A stretch of 64,000 bases of DNA from Vanilla planifolia (Eukaryota > Streptophyta > Magnoliopsida > Asparagales > Orchidaceae). The notes under the pieces are model-generated. The model was not told the DNA's origin, did no database searches, and saw only the letters and a program-made list of their open reading frames with translations. The DNA lies in NCBI GenBank assembly GCA_023846275.1, contig CM043868.1, positions 14,603,755-14,667,754 of the forward strand, read 5' to 3'. A program made the position numbers and the translations under genes. Positions 52,901 through 64,000 of this stretch are shown here, in pieces (positions within the stretch are counted from its first letter, which is position 1; the number at the start of each line of letters is the position of its first letter).

Positions 52901-53900
52901 AAGATTTAAAAGAATCTTTTGGAAAAAGAAATTTTTGCAATTAGAAAAAAATTAATTATGAAAGTTGTTCGATATAGTTTTAATAAGGTTATGATTGAAA
53001 CGCAAGAAACACTTTTATGAAAAGCATCTACAGAACAAAGCCAGGAACTTTGTCTCCATGGCCAACCTCAAACAGAAGCAGAGAAAAGGGCATCAGCTTC
53101 AAAATGTCATAATAACCTTGCAGGGGAAGCTGATGTATAATTACTGAATCGTTTGCATCATAACAAACTTCTCAAAAGAGCTTTTCAAAGCACACTGTTT
53201 TCATTGCATTATAACAAACGGCGCCACAATGCAAAACAATGCAAAACAGCAAGTTGATTGAAATAAACTTTTTCCTGTTTTCGTTAAAAGCAAAGTTGAA
53301 CAAAGACATAAAAATAAAAGACGAAAGGAAAAAAGAAAAAGACAAAGCGTGACGTCAAATAGCAAAGCGAACCCACTCACCTAAAAAGGGAACGAACAGA
53401 GGATATTTATCTCATAGCCCAAACATGATGTGTTTCGCATTAGCAAATATGGTCCCAGATGATAATCTTACGAAATAAGCAGCAGAGATCTCTAACCTCA
53501 AACTATAAAGATTTTCCCTGTTCCAGCTTCTCTACATCAGAAAGAAGAAGGTTGGCTATAAACATGAAAACAGCTGAGAGCCAAGTTAAAGCCCGTGGTG
53601 CCTATAACATAAGGCTTTAAAGCTGGAAAAGTTATGGCCTATATTGCCTCCAACTTGATCAGTTCAAGTGGGTCAAACATCCAAAACAATTAATTTAGGC
53701 TTTTCCTTTTTATAACAACAAAAACGAAGAAAATGCAAGGGTAGATCAACTTAAAGCCCAAGAAAAAGTCCAAAATGTTAAGCAGTAAAGAATATAATCC
53801 ATGCCTTGTCTCAAGTTGGAACTTTAATATCTTGCAAATAATTTATGAGAATAGTGGGTGAAGTATTGGTTTCGGAGAGACATTGACATGAAGGATGTTT
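49970..53900. other. Host-like, less AT-rich stretch; no gene recognised
   Basis: About 3.9 kb of sequence that looks like host intron or intergenic DNA rather than LTR remains. It has moderate GC content, few long A/T runs and no repeat partner in the window. Several short minus-strand open pieces (for example around 53,040-53,140 and 52,250-52,450) look coding-like but cannot be joined into a family I know. It could contain a decayed gene, a retro-copied fragment or large introns of an unrecognised gene. Confidence 0.35.
52255..52446 (-). pseudogene. Possible exon-like coding fragment, family unknown
   Basis: One minus-strand frame stays open for about 60 codons with a protein-like composition, including LIPLVNPSQELIDRNH and GYLALMKNGISIVVLDTG. 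It ends at an AG|GTATGA junction that could be a splice donor. To its right on the same strand, other frames (about 52,500-52,700) are open for about 45 codons. I do not recognise the protein. Chance openness in AT-rich DNA remains a serious alternative. Confidence 0.22.
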
Positions 53901-54047
53901 GGCGGTAAGGAATGTTTTGGGCTTTAAGGACAATGTTTTTGATCTGGTTAACATGAAATTAATGTTTAGATAATGGGGAGGTGGGATAGTGTTGTAGGGG
54001 TCGATTGGTGGTTTTGTTAACCATGGGAAAGGAATAGTTTGAACTGG

Positions 54048-56579
54048 AAGGGTTGGAGATGATTAGGTGAGGTTGTGTGAATTGCCTAAGTAAGTGGATT
54101 GGTTTCACTTTGTGTAGTATAAAGTGTTGCATCAGTCTGATAGCTATGCTTAATTTTGATTATAATGAACTTTATAAGTGCTTTCTTATATTGATCTATT
54201 CCATCTATCATGTGTACTTTTCAGGTGATCTACTTAGATTTTTCGAAATGGTGATCACCACTGCTTGGAGCATATTATCACTTAAAAAAGTGCCTTGAAG
54301 ATGATCGAATGGATTAAGTATGAGAAAGAATTGAAATCTCCTAAACCTACATGAGTCTTAGTCTATAATGTGTCTTTTCTTTATTAAACTTACAAAGAAA
54401 TTGTTATAGATTCTTTACCTATATTCTTTAAGAGCTTTTGACATGCACTCCACTACATTTAGATGTTTATACATCTATAAGTGACGTTCTTATAGACATG
54501 GCCTAGTTTGATCAAAATAATTAATTTGCATATAAATCATAGAATCATTGGTCTCATGCCTTGAATTTTAGGACATTCGCTATGAAACCTTGGGATTTAA
54601 GTTGGAATTTTATTTTACATAATACAAATGCTAGCTCCATGGTTTTATGTGGGAGTTTAATGATAACAAAATTATATAGTTAAGTTTACTAATATGCTAT
54701 TTGAGAGGATGCCTAAAAAAATATAAAATGATGATCATTCAAGTAATGATAGTATTTTGTATCAGCATGGGACTTCATAAAAAATGTACTTTATTATTGT
54801 TGATGGTGTAATGATCATCATGGGTATTCTTTATTTATTTTTTGGTCTATTTAGAATATTAATATTTATGCAATATTTCTTATGAAACTTAGGATCTTAT
54901 TCTTGTCCAAGACAAATTCATATTTCATCACAAACCATCTTTTGTGTTCACTTATGTTTACATTAACTAACTTGAAAAAGTTTTCTAGGATTGAGAGTTT
55001 ATTTCATCAAGAAAAATTTAATCATATAGGTTGGTATAAAGAAGAAACTGAACTTTCAAACGGGTTAAAATTATACTCATCATAGGATACAATGTATTTA
55101 TTATATAGTATAACAAGTAATAGAAACTAATATATGAAGGAAAATAGAACAACTTGATTAAGTGTATTCATAAGAGTTTCATAATATCATATAGAATGAT
55201 TTTTCATATCTTAAAGTAAGCTCGATTTGTCGTAGCAATTTAACCCTAAGTAGAAGTAAAAAAAACTTTTATAGAAAATATTCATATAATATGATATATA
55301 TTTATCGTATTATACAATCATATTTAAACCTAAGATAGTATGAGAAAATATAAGACTTGAAAATTTCATATAATATGACCAACAATAAGAGCATTGAAAA
55401 ATAGCTGAAATAGAAAACTCAAGAACTTGGAATGATATGATAATTAACATCGTATATTATGAAAAAATTCTTATATGAAGTAGAAGAAACCCAAGAATTT
55501 CAAATGATACAATCAGGTAAATATATGAACTTATCTTTGTTATACTTAAAACTAAGAATTTCACAAGGTATAAAAATTTTATTGTAAAGTCCAAACAATA
55601 CATTTTTATGTCATTGTAAACTATGATCAATATTGAAAACTTATAATAATTTGTTAAACTTTTCTCAAGAAATGAATTATAGTAATTATTTATCCGTTAG
55701 CATTATAATATTCAATTCTTTAAGGATGCTTTGTTTATCAATAGATGACTAAATCATGAGAGAAGAATCTAATAGAAATAATATCCAATCTAAGAGATCA
55801 TTTTCATCATTCTTGTTAGGTTGAGAAAGCCACATCATTTCAAATCTATTGGACCCACTTATTGAAGTTGTTGTGCTCTCAAATTTTCCATTGTTCTTTC
55901 ATCTTTCAATTAGAAACACCATTGCATATTTTTTTAGTATGTCACTAGTTATTTGCATTGGTTATAGACTTTTGTTATACAAGATATTTTGTCAAAAACT
56001 ATATTTATATTGCCTTTGTTTCTTGTATTTTTATTGCATTGTGGCTATTATAAATAACATATTATGTAGCTCTTTTATGTTATTTTTTATCATTATGGAT
56101 CACATGTTTAAGGGTATTTTATCAACATATCTTTGTGCAAAAAGTGGTTTATTGTAGTAAGCTTGAATTTTTATTAGTGCTTATAAAACCACCTAAAAAT
56201 TTGCATTCTTTATTTATCTCAACTATACACAATATCTCTCAAAATTTAATAAGAGTTTTCTACGAAAGAATACTTATCTCAGTTAATTTTTACAACAAGA
56301 TTACTCATTTGTGTTAAAGCTTACTTTTTCAAATTTTGATAAAGTATAATTTACACCTCTTTGTAGGAAGGATTTCCTTGTAGAAAACTGGTCATATAAA
56401 ACATCACATGCTTTTATTTAAATATGAAATCATTTGTACAACATTCAATTAGTTAGATAGGTTCAATTAATTAAGTAATGGGCTCCATGTACTTTACACT
56501 CTTTGAAAATTAATCCCAAACACGGGTTAAACGTAGTGTGTCATTGCTAACAAAATTCAAAATATCATTGTTACATTAC
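54048..56579 (+). repeat. Tandem unit 1 (shorter copy)
   Basis: First unit, with its LTR head at 54,125. It is about 200 bases shorter than the other two and its TATA region is less conserved. Confidence 0.8.
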
Positions 56580-59317
56580 ATTGGGATAGAATAGTTAGGT
56601 GATGTTGTACAAATTTGCTAAATTGGATGAGTGGATTAGGTTGACTTTGTGTATTATAAATGTTGACCCCATGAGTCCCATAGCTATGCTTAATTTTGAT
56701 GATAATGAACTTTGTTAGTTCTTTCTCTTATTGGTGTATTCCATCATGTGTACTTTTCAGGTGATTTAGTTAGATAATTCAAATTGGTGATCACTACTGC
56801 TTGGAGCATACACTTAAAAAATGCCTTGAAGATGATGTAGAGGATTAAGGATGAGAAAGAATTGAAGTCTCTAAAACCTACATGAGTCTTATTCTAGAAT
56901 GTGTCTTTTCTTTGCTAAGACTTACAAAAAAAAATGTTATAAATGCTTCACCTATAGTTTTTCAAGAGCTTTAGACATGCACTCCACCACATTCATAAGT
57001 TTATATATCATTGAGTGATGTTCTTATATACATAACCTAGGTTAATAAAAATAGTTAATTTATGTATAAATCATAGAATCATTGGTCTCATGCCTTGAAT
57101 CAACTTGATAATTCTATTAATATAGACAAGCTTTATTTTTCTTAAGGAATTCAAAGGTGTAACTTAAACTTAAGCAAATGGCCACATGATAAATTTAAGG
57201 ACTTTAGCTATGAAACCTTGGGATTTAAGTTAGAATCTTAATTTAAATATGAAAACATGATTGTGGTTCAAATCTTGATTGAATTGAATTCAATTATTTG
57301 AATCACAGGATTAATAAGTTGAGTTGAGTATAACAAGGATATGTTTTTACTTAGTAATCATGCTTATCAATAATGAAAATTTTGATTTCAAGGCTTTATA
57401 TAAGAGTTTAATAATACCAAAATCATATAGTTAAGTTTACTATTATGCTATTTGAGAGGATGTCTTAAAAAGAGTATAACATGATGATCATTCAAGTTAT
57501 GATAGAATTTTGTATCATCATGGAACTTCATAAGAAATATGCTTCATTACTCTTGATTGTGTGATGATCATCATGACTATTCTTTATTTACTTTCTTGTC
57601 TATTTAAAATATTAAGATCTACATAATATCACTTATGGTACTTAGGATCTCATTCTTGTCTAAACCAAATTCATGTTTCATCACAAACCATCTTTTGTGT
57701 TCACTTGTATTTTCATTAACTAATTTGAGAAATCTTTCTAGGTCTTGAGAATCTATTTCATCAAGTAAAATTTAAACATATAAATTAGTGCAAAGGAGAA
57801 ATTGAACTTTTAAATAGCTTAAAATTATACTCATCGTGCAATATAATGTATTTATTACATAATATATTTAGTAATAAAAGTAAATATATGAAGAAAAATA
57901 GAACAACTTGATTAAGTGTATTTATAAGAGTTTCATAAATCATATAGTATGATAATTCTTATTATAAGATAGGCTTGATATGTCGTAGCAATTTTCAAGT
58001 AAGTAAAAATAGAAAATTTGTTTCATATAATGTGATATATTTTTTATTGTGAAATCGTATTTAAACTTAGGATAGTGTGAAAAAATATAGGACCTAAGAT
58101 TTACATATAGTTTGACCAATAATAAAAGCATTAAAAGATGGGTGAAATAAAAAGCTCAAGAACTTGATATTGTACAACAATTATCATTATATAGTATGAT
58201 AAGACTCTTATGTGAAGTAGAAAAAACCCAATATTTTTGTACAGTCACATAAAATATATCAACTTATCCATGTTATAACTAAAACTAAGAATTTTATAAT
58301 ATATTAAAAACTTCATCGTATAGTCTGAATAGTGTGTTTTCATGTCAACATGCACTACGATTAGTGTCAAAAATCTATAATGCTTAGTTAACCTTTTTTG
58401 GGAAATATATTATGGTAATTATTTAGCTATTAGTACTATTATATTCAAATTTTTAAAAATCCTTTGTTTATAAATAGAAGATTAAATCATGAGAGAACAA
58501 TTTAATACAAAAAAATGTCTAATCTAAGAAATCATTTTTATCACTCTTGTTAGTTGAAAAAGCTATAACATTTCAAATATATTGAACTTATTGAAGTTGT
58601 TGTGCTCTCAAATTCTCTCTTATTCTTTCAACATTCAATTAGTAACATCATTACATATTCTTTTGTACATAACTAGTTATTGGATGTGGTTATTGACTTT
58701 TGTTATACAATATATATTGTAAAAAGTTGTGTTCATATTGCCTTTGTTTCTTGTATTTGTTATTGTAATTTGAAAATTATAAGTCACATATTATATAGTT
58801 CTTTCAGGATATTTTTTTATCCTTATAAATCATGTTTATAAGGGTATTTTATTTACATATCTTTGGAAAAAATTTGTTATTGTAATAAGCCTAACGTTTT
58901 ATGGGTACTTGTTGAACTACCTAAAAATCTATGTATTTTTTATTTATCTCAATTATGCATAATATCTTTAAAAGTTTAATAAGAGTTTTCTAAAAAGGAA
59001 TACTTAGGTTAGTTAATTTTAATAAGAAGATCACTCAATTGTGTTATTGCTTACTTTTTCAAATTTTAATAAAGTACAATTTACCTTCCCTTTCTTAGGA
59101 AGGCTTTCATTACAAAAAACATGTGCATATAAAACACTACGTGTTATTTAAATATGAACTCATTTGTACAACATTCAATCAGTTAGATAGATAGGTTCAC
59201 TTAGTTAAGTAATGGGCTCCATGTACACTACTACACTCATTAAAAATTAATCCTATACATGGTCTAAATGTAGTGTGACATTGCTATCAAAATTAAAAAT
59301 ATCATCATTATTTTACA
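56580..59317 (+). repeat. Tandem unit 2
   Basis: LTR head at 56,661, TATAAATA at 58,469-58,476, LTR tail near 59,077-59,103. Confidence 0.85.
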
Positions 59318-62021
59318 TTTTGATGGAAATGACTAGGTGATGTTGTGTATATTACCTAAGTTGGGTAAATGGATTGGGTTGACATTTTGTTGCAGAAAGT
59401 GTTGACCCCATGAATCCAATAGGCATGCTTAATTTTGATGATAATGATCTTTATAAGTTCTTTCTTTTATTGGTGTAGTTCATTTATCATATGTACTTTT
59501 CACGTGATTTCCTTAAATAATTCAAATTGGTGATCATCACTACTTAGAGCATATTATCACTTGAAAAGTGCCAAGAAGTTGATCGAGTGGATTAAGGATG
59601 AGAAAGAATTGATGTCTCCAAAACCTACATGAGTCTTAGTGTAGAATGAGTCTTTTCTTTACTATGACTTATGAAAAAATTACGATATATTCTTTACCTA
59701 TATTTTTAAGAGCTTTTGACATGCACTCCACCACATGATACATTTATACATCTTTGAGTGATGTTCTTATAATCATGGCCTAGGTTGATCAAAATAGTTA
59801 ATTTTCATATAAATCATTGAAGCATTGGTCTCATACCCTGAATCAATAGGATAATTTTATTAATATGGACAAGTTGTAGTTTTCCCTAGGAATTCAAAGG
59901 TGTAGCTTAAACTTAAGCAAATGGCCACATGATGGATTTTAGGACGTTTATTGTGAAACCTTGGGATTTAAGTTAGAATTTTATTTTAAATATCAAAACA
60001 TGGTCGTGTTTAAAATTGGATTCAGTGATTTGAATCATAGGCTTAATAAGTTAAGTTTAAGATATCATGGATATAATTTTACTTAGTAAGCATACTTGTT
60101 AATAATTAAAATACTAATCCTATGATTTTATGTGAGAGTTTAATGATACCAAAATCATATAGCTAAGTTTACTAATGTGCTATTTGAGAGAGTTTTTTTA
60201 GAAAGCATATAAAATTATGCTCATTCAAATTGTGATAATATGTTATATCACCATGAGACTCCATAAAAAATGTGTTTCATTGCTCTTGATGGTGTGATGA
60301 TCATCATGAGTAGTTTTTATTTATTTTTTAATCCATTTAGAATATTAAGACATATGAAATATTACTTATGACACTTAGGATCTCTTTTTTGTGCAAACAA
60401 AATTCAAGTTTCATAAAAAATTATCTTTTGTGCTTCTTTCCATTTTTATTAACTAATTTGAGAAATCTTTCTAGGTCTTCAAAGTCTATTTCATCAAGTA
60501 AAATTTAATCATATAAGTTAGTGTAAAGGAGAAATTGAACTTTCAGATAAGTTAAAATTATACTCATTGGATGATAAAATATATTTGTTGTATAATATAA
60601 TTAGTAATAAAAGCTAATATGTGAAGGAAAATAAAACAACCTGATCAAAGTTATTCATAAGAGTTCCATAATTTCATATAGTATGCTTATTCATATCATA
60701 AGGCAGGCTCGATTTGTCTTAGTAATTTACCCATATGTAAACATAGAAAATTTGTTTATAAAAAATATTCATACTATACAATCATATTTAAACCTAGGAT
60801 AGCATGAGAAAATTTAAGACCTAGGAATTTCATATATAATGACCAATAATAAAGGTATTGAAAGATGGGTGAAATAAAAAACTCAATAACTTGGCATGCT
60901 ACATTAATTATTATCATATAATACGATAAGATTCTTAAGTGAAGTAGAAGAAACTTGAGAGTCATATGATACATTCAATTAAAATATATGAACTTATTCT
61001 TTTTATAAATAAAACAAACTATTTCATATGGTATAAAAAATTCATTATATAGCCTAAACAATACTGTTTCATGTCATTATGCACTATGATCAGTATCAAA
61101 AACCTATAATGATTAGTTTAACTTTTTTTTGGAAAATAGTTTATAGCTATTATTTAGCCATTACCACTATCATATTCATTTCTTTGATGATTCTTTATTT
61201 ATAAATAGATTATAAAATAATGAGAGAATAATCTAAATAAAAAAATATCCAATCTAAGAGATCATTTTCATCATCTTTGTGGGTTGAAAAAGCCAGTATA
61301 TTTCAAATCTATTGAACCTACTTATTAAAGTTATTGTGCTCTCAAAATTTCTTATGTTCTTTCAACTTTCAATTAGTAACATCATCTCATATGTTTTTTT
61401 AGTATGTCAATAGTTATTTGCATTGGTTATAGACTTTTGTCATAGAAGTTATATTATCAAAAAAAAATTGTGTTTATATTACCTTTGTTTCTTATATTTG
61501 TTTTTGTTTATGGTTGTTATAAGCGACATATTATATAGGTATTTTGTGCTATTTTTTATCTCTATGGATCATGTGTAAGGGTATTTAATCTACATGTCTT
61601 TGGACAAAAATGGTTGATTGTAGCAAGTCTAATGTTTTATGGCTAGGGGTGGATGTAAGCATTTGTGCTTATTAAACCACCTAAAATTTTTTTTGTTATT
61701 TATTTATCACAATTACACACAATATCTTTAAAAGTTTGATAAGAGTTTTCTAAAAAGAAAGCTTAATTAATTTTAACAACAAGATCTCTCAATTGTGTTA
61801 AAGCTTACTTTTTCAAACTTTTAATAAAGTGCAATTTACCCCTCCCCCTTGTAGGGAGGATTTCCTTACAGAATACTTGTGTATAAAACATTACATGTTT
61901 TTTATTTAAATATGAAGTCATTTGTACTACTTTCAATTAGTCCTTGAAAATCAATCTCACATATTGGCTAAACTTAGAGTGACATTGCTAATAAAATTAA
62001 AAATATCACCATTATATCATA
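59318..62021 (+). repeat. Tandem unit 3
   Basis: LTR head at about 59,399, TATAAATA at 61,200-61,207, LTR tail with a C-rich run at 61,831-61,856. Confidence 0.85.
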
Positions 62022-62092
62022 TTGGGTTAGAGATGATTAGGTGAGGTTGTGTGAATTGCTCAAGTTGGGTAATCATATTTGGTTGACTTATA
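62022..62092 (+). repeat. Partial fourth copy (stub)
   Basis: Only the leader that precedes an LTR head is present; similarity stops at about 62,092, just where the head would begin. The array therefore starts and ends with the same leader. Confidence 0.75.
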
Positions 62093-64000
62093 AATTTTCT
62101 CTAAACTCATTTGTCTTTTAATTCTATGCCTAATATACCTCCTATTGAGTTAAGAAAATTTCATTATAATTATCTTTTTATGCTCTATGTCTTGATAATT
62201 TGTTTGGGTTCATTTTGTATTTTTAAGAATTTTTTAATATTTTTTAAAATTTATAAACAAATTCTTATAAATTCCAAATCCATCATTTTAATTTATAAAA
62301 AAATCATATATTCATCAATATGATGTTATATACTTCAATTTTGTTTACTAAATTTTCTTACTAACCTCTCTTTTTTTAGATGGCATATCTCTTTTTAATA
62401 ATATATTATTGTTTTAAAGAAATATTATAATTTTAAAAGACTACAAATTTTTTAAAAAATATAAATAATTAAAAATAATTTTATTCTCAAATTTTTATAC
62501 TTATTTGATGCTACATATCCTCTCTCCTTAGGATCATTAACCAACATTAAGTCATTCTTTTTCATTAATTTACACATTCAATAATTTAAAATTCTTAAAT
62601 ATTTATTATATTTTCTCTTATTTTAGAATTTTACATAGCCTCTCTATGACACACCCTTGAGACTTAGTTGTTTAATGCCACTCCTTTAAGACAAAGCCAC
62701 TTGAGGCCAAGTAGCTCTTAGTCAGAACCTTGAGAGCCAACTTACTTTAAGTTGGGCCCTTAAGGGCCAACCAATTAGGGCAATAATGTCAAGGCCAAGA
62801 AACTTAAATTTTTAAGCTCAAGCTTCTAACACAAGCTTTGCATGGGGTTATAATCGAATCTACTATGCCAACAAGGGCACACATACACACACACTTATTT
62901 TGGTTGGATAAACTATTATCAAGGATATTATTGTAATTTTCCCATTTATCAAATGACATCAACTTATGTCATCCCCTCTATCATTTGTAACAATATCCCC
63001 CCAAAGGTCCAAATCAGTAGATGTAGGCCAATTACTAAAGTACAAGACAAATCCTTTCTTCTTGAGAGAGATTTCAATTTTTCCTTTTATTGTCTTATTC
63101 TTCCTTGGTCATCCTTAATATATGAGAATCCAAGCTCTCTTATACTCTCTTCTAAACTTGTAATTTTCCTCCTTAATTTCTCAATTAAGTTTCAATTATA
63201 GTTACATGAATCCAAATTTTGTATCAAGTTTTTTTTTGAAACCATATGTGAGAAATTAATAAATTAAAATAAGAATTTAAAGAGGTAAAGCCTTGTTTTT
63301 TGAAGGAGAGTATCTTGATTTCCATGGTTAAGAAGAAATATAGAACCTTAAATCTCTACCTTCATTATTATTAGCCACCAAGTATTCTCCTTACTTTTTG
63401 TATTCTCCTTTTTCATCTATTTTAAAAAATATAGATTAATTTACAAAAGACATCTTTGCTCATCTCTCCTGAATAATAAAGCAAATCAAAGACAAGTTGG
63501 TTACTCCACTTAAAGAACCAAACACCAAATCTTTTTCCCTTTATCATAGAGACTTAGGAGGTCATTCCTTTTATACCTCAACCTCTTCACCTCTCTTAAA
63601 CCTATAAGATTCCTCCACCACAAATTCACTTGCATTTTCATCCAATCTTTACACCATCATTATCATACATTGCTGGGCTCTCTAGTCTAATCCAACCACT
63701 AGCTTCGACCTAGATTCAAAGCTCCACCAATTTTTTCCTCCTTGCCCTTCTAGTCAACCACCTTACATTCCACCTTCTATCAACCCTTTAGGATTCCCTT
63801 ATCACAATAATGTAAAATCTCATATCCTTTAGAAGTATAAGTACAACCCAACCTTTGCAAAAGAAATTTCCCCTTCTTAGAAGAAATTCTCTCTATTCTT
63901 ATTCCTCCAAAGCTATAATTATTAGCTTCATTTTTTTATGACAACTCACTACTATAACATCTGAAGAAGATAAGAAGTGGATTTTAAGTGATATCTCAAG
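62093..64000. other. AT-rich to mixed sequence, possible LTR remains, no gene seen
   Basis: The first 500 bases are very AT-rich. At about 62,640-62,800 there is a run of degenerate 25-30-base repeats built on GGCCAA and CTTGAG/CTTAAG motifs. From about 63,300 the sequence becomes pyrimidine-rich, like an LTR U5 or leader. No coding region is recognisable. Confidence 0.4.

Larger units (their letters stand above)
54048..62092 (+). repeat. Direct tandem array of three 2.5-2.7 kb LTR-containing units plus a stub
   Basis: The marker GATTAGGTGA or its variants recurs at 54,061, 56,593, 59,331 and 62,035, and the whole intervening sequences match each other in order. Each unit has a short leader, then an LTR head (TGTTGACCCCATGA-like, then TTAATTTTGATGATAATGA), then a TATA box about 1.8 kb later (clear in units 2 and 3). 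An LTR end with AATTTACCCCTCC-like sequence follows, and then about 0.2 kb of spacer. Head, TATA placement and tail are those of SIRE-type copia LTRs. No gag-pol is present in any unit. The shared spacer argues for duplication of one block rather than independent insertions. The units have diverged clearly, so the array is old. Confidence 0.85.

Noticed and set aside
55849-56157. 102-codon hydrophobic plus-strand frame in tandem unit 1
   Set aside because: The frame is not kept in units 2 and 3 and lies in the LTR downstream of the promoter region, so it is a chance opening in T-rich DNA.
1-64000. CRISPR arrays, operons, rRNA or tRNA genes
   Set aside because: None seen. The sequence is eukaryotic nuclear DNA, and no tRNA cloverleaf or rRNA segment was recognised by eye; a dedicated scan could still find a decayed one.

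Overview
This window is nuclear DNA of a flowering plant. Intergenic DNA is very AT-rich, the one complete gene has GC-rich exons with short GT-AG introns, and the rest is dominated by decayed plant-type LTR retrotransposons and an L1-type LINE. The plant-specific bHLH gene and the repeat style suggest a non-grass monocot (Musa-like or related), but that lineage guess is weak.

Layout. Positions 1-187 (minus) hold the N-terminal end of an acidic, serine-rich protein that resembles the OXIDATIVE STRESS 3 (OXS3) family and runs off the left edge. From about 0.9 to 27.7 kb I see no intact gene. This stretch holds a Ty3/gypsy fossil (gag to RT, about 6.9-8.76 kb), a long-LTR copia-like element that sits directly against its RT (8.76-13.6 kb), a minus-strand Ty1/copia fossil (core 17.1-18.0 kb) and several less AT-rich, host-like blocks (15.7-16.35, 21.0-22.15, 22.9-23.2, 26.1-26.3 kb) with no recognisable gene. 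The only complete gene is at 27,961-29,949 (plus): a seven-exon, 445-residue bHLH transcription factor of the bHLH110/112/123 clade with an atypical short basic region. It has its own TATA box, a two-codon upstream ORF whose stop overlaps the start codon, and a hairpin in its last intron.

From 30 to 64 kb the sequence is almost entirely repeat-derived. There is a possible solo LTR (31.5-33.1 kb), a Ty3/gypsy element with both LTRs recognisable (33.3-38.6 kb), a 5'-truncated L1-type LINE on the minus strand (41.65-43.26 kb), and a gypsy RNase H-integrase fragment (43.4-44.4 kb). A lone primer-binding-site match (47.35 kb) lies between two related LTR-like segments (46.4 and 49.6 kb). A less AT-rich host-like stretch follows (50-53.9 kb). 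The most unusual structure is a direct tandem array of three large units plus a stub (54,048-62,092). Each unit consists of a long SIRE-type LTR and about 0.2 kb of spacer.

Functionally the window is two host genes, one complete and one partial, about 28 kb apart in a sea of old retroelements. No operon-like, defence-like or clearly new multi-gene system is visible. The points most worth following are the tandem LTR array, the divergent basic arm and uORF of the bHLH gene, and the unexplained host-like blocks.
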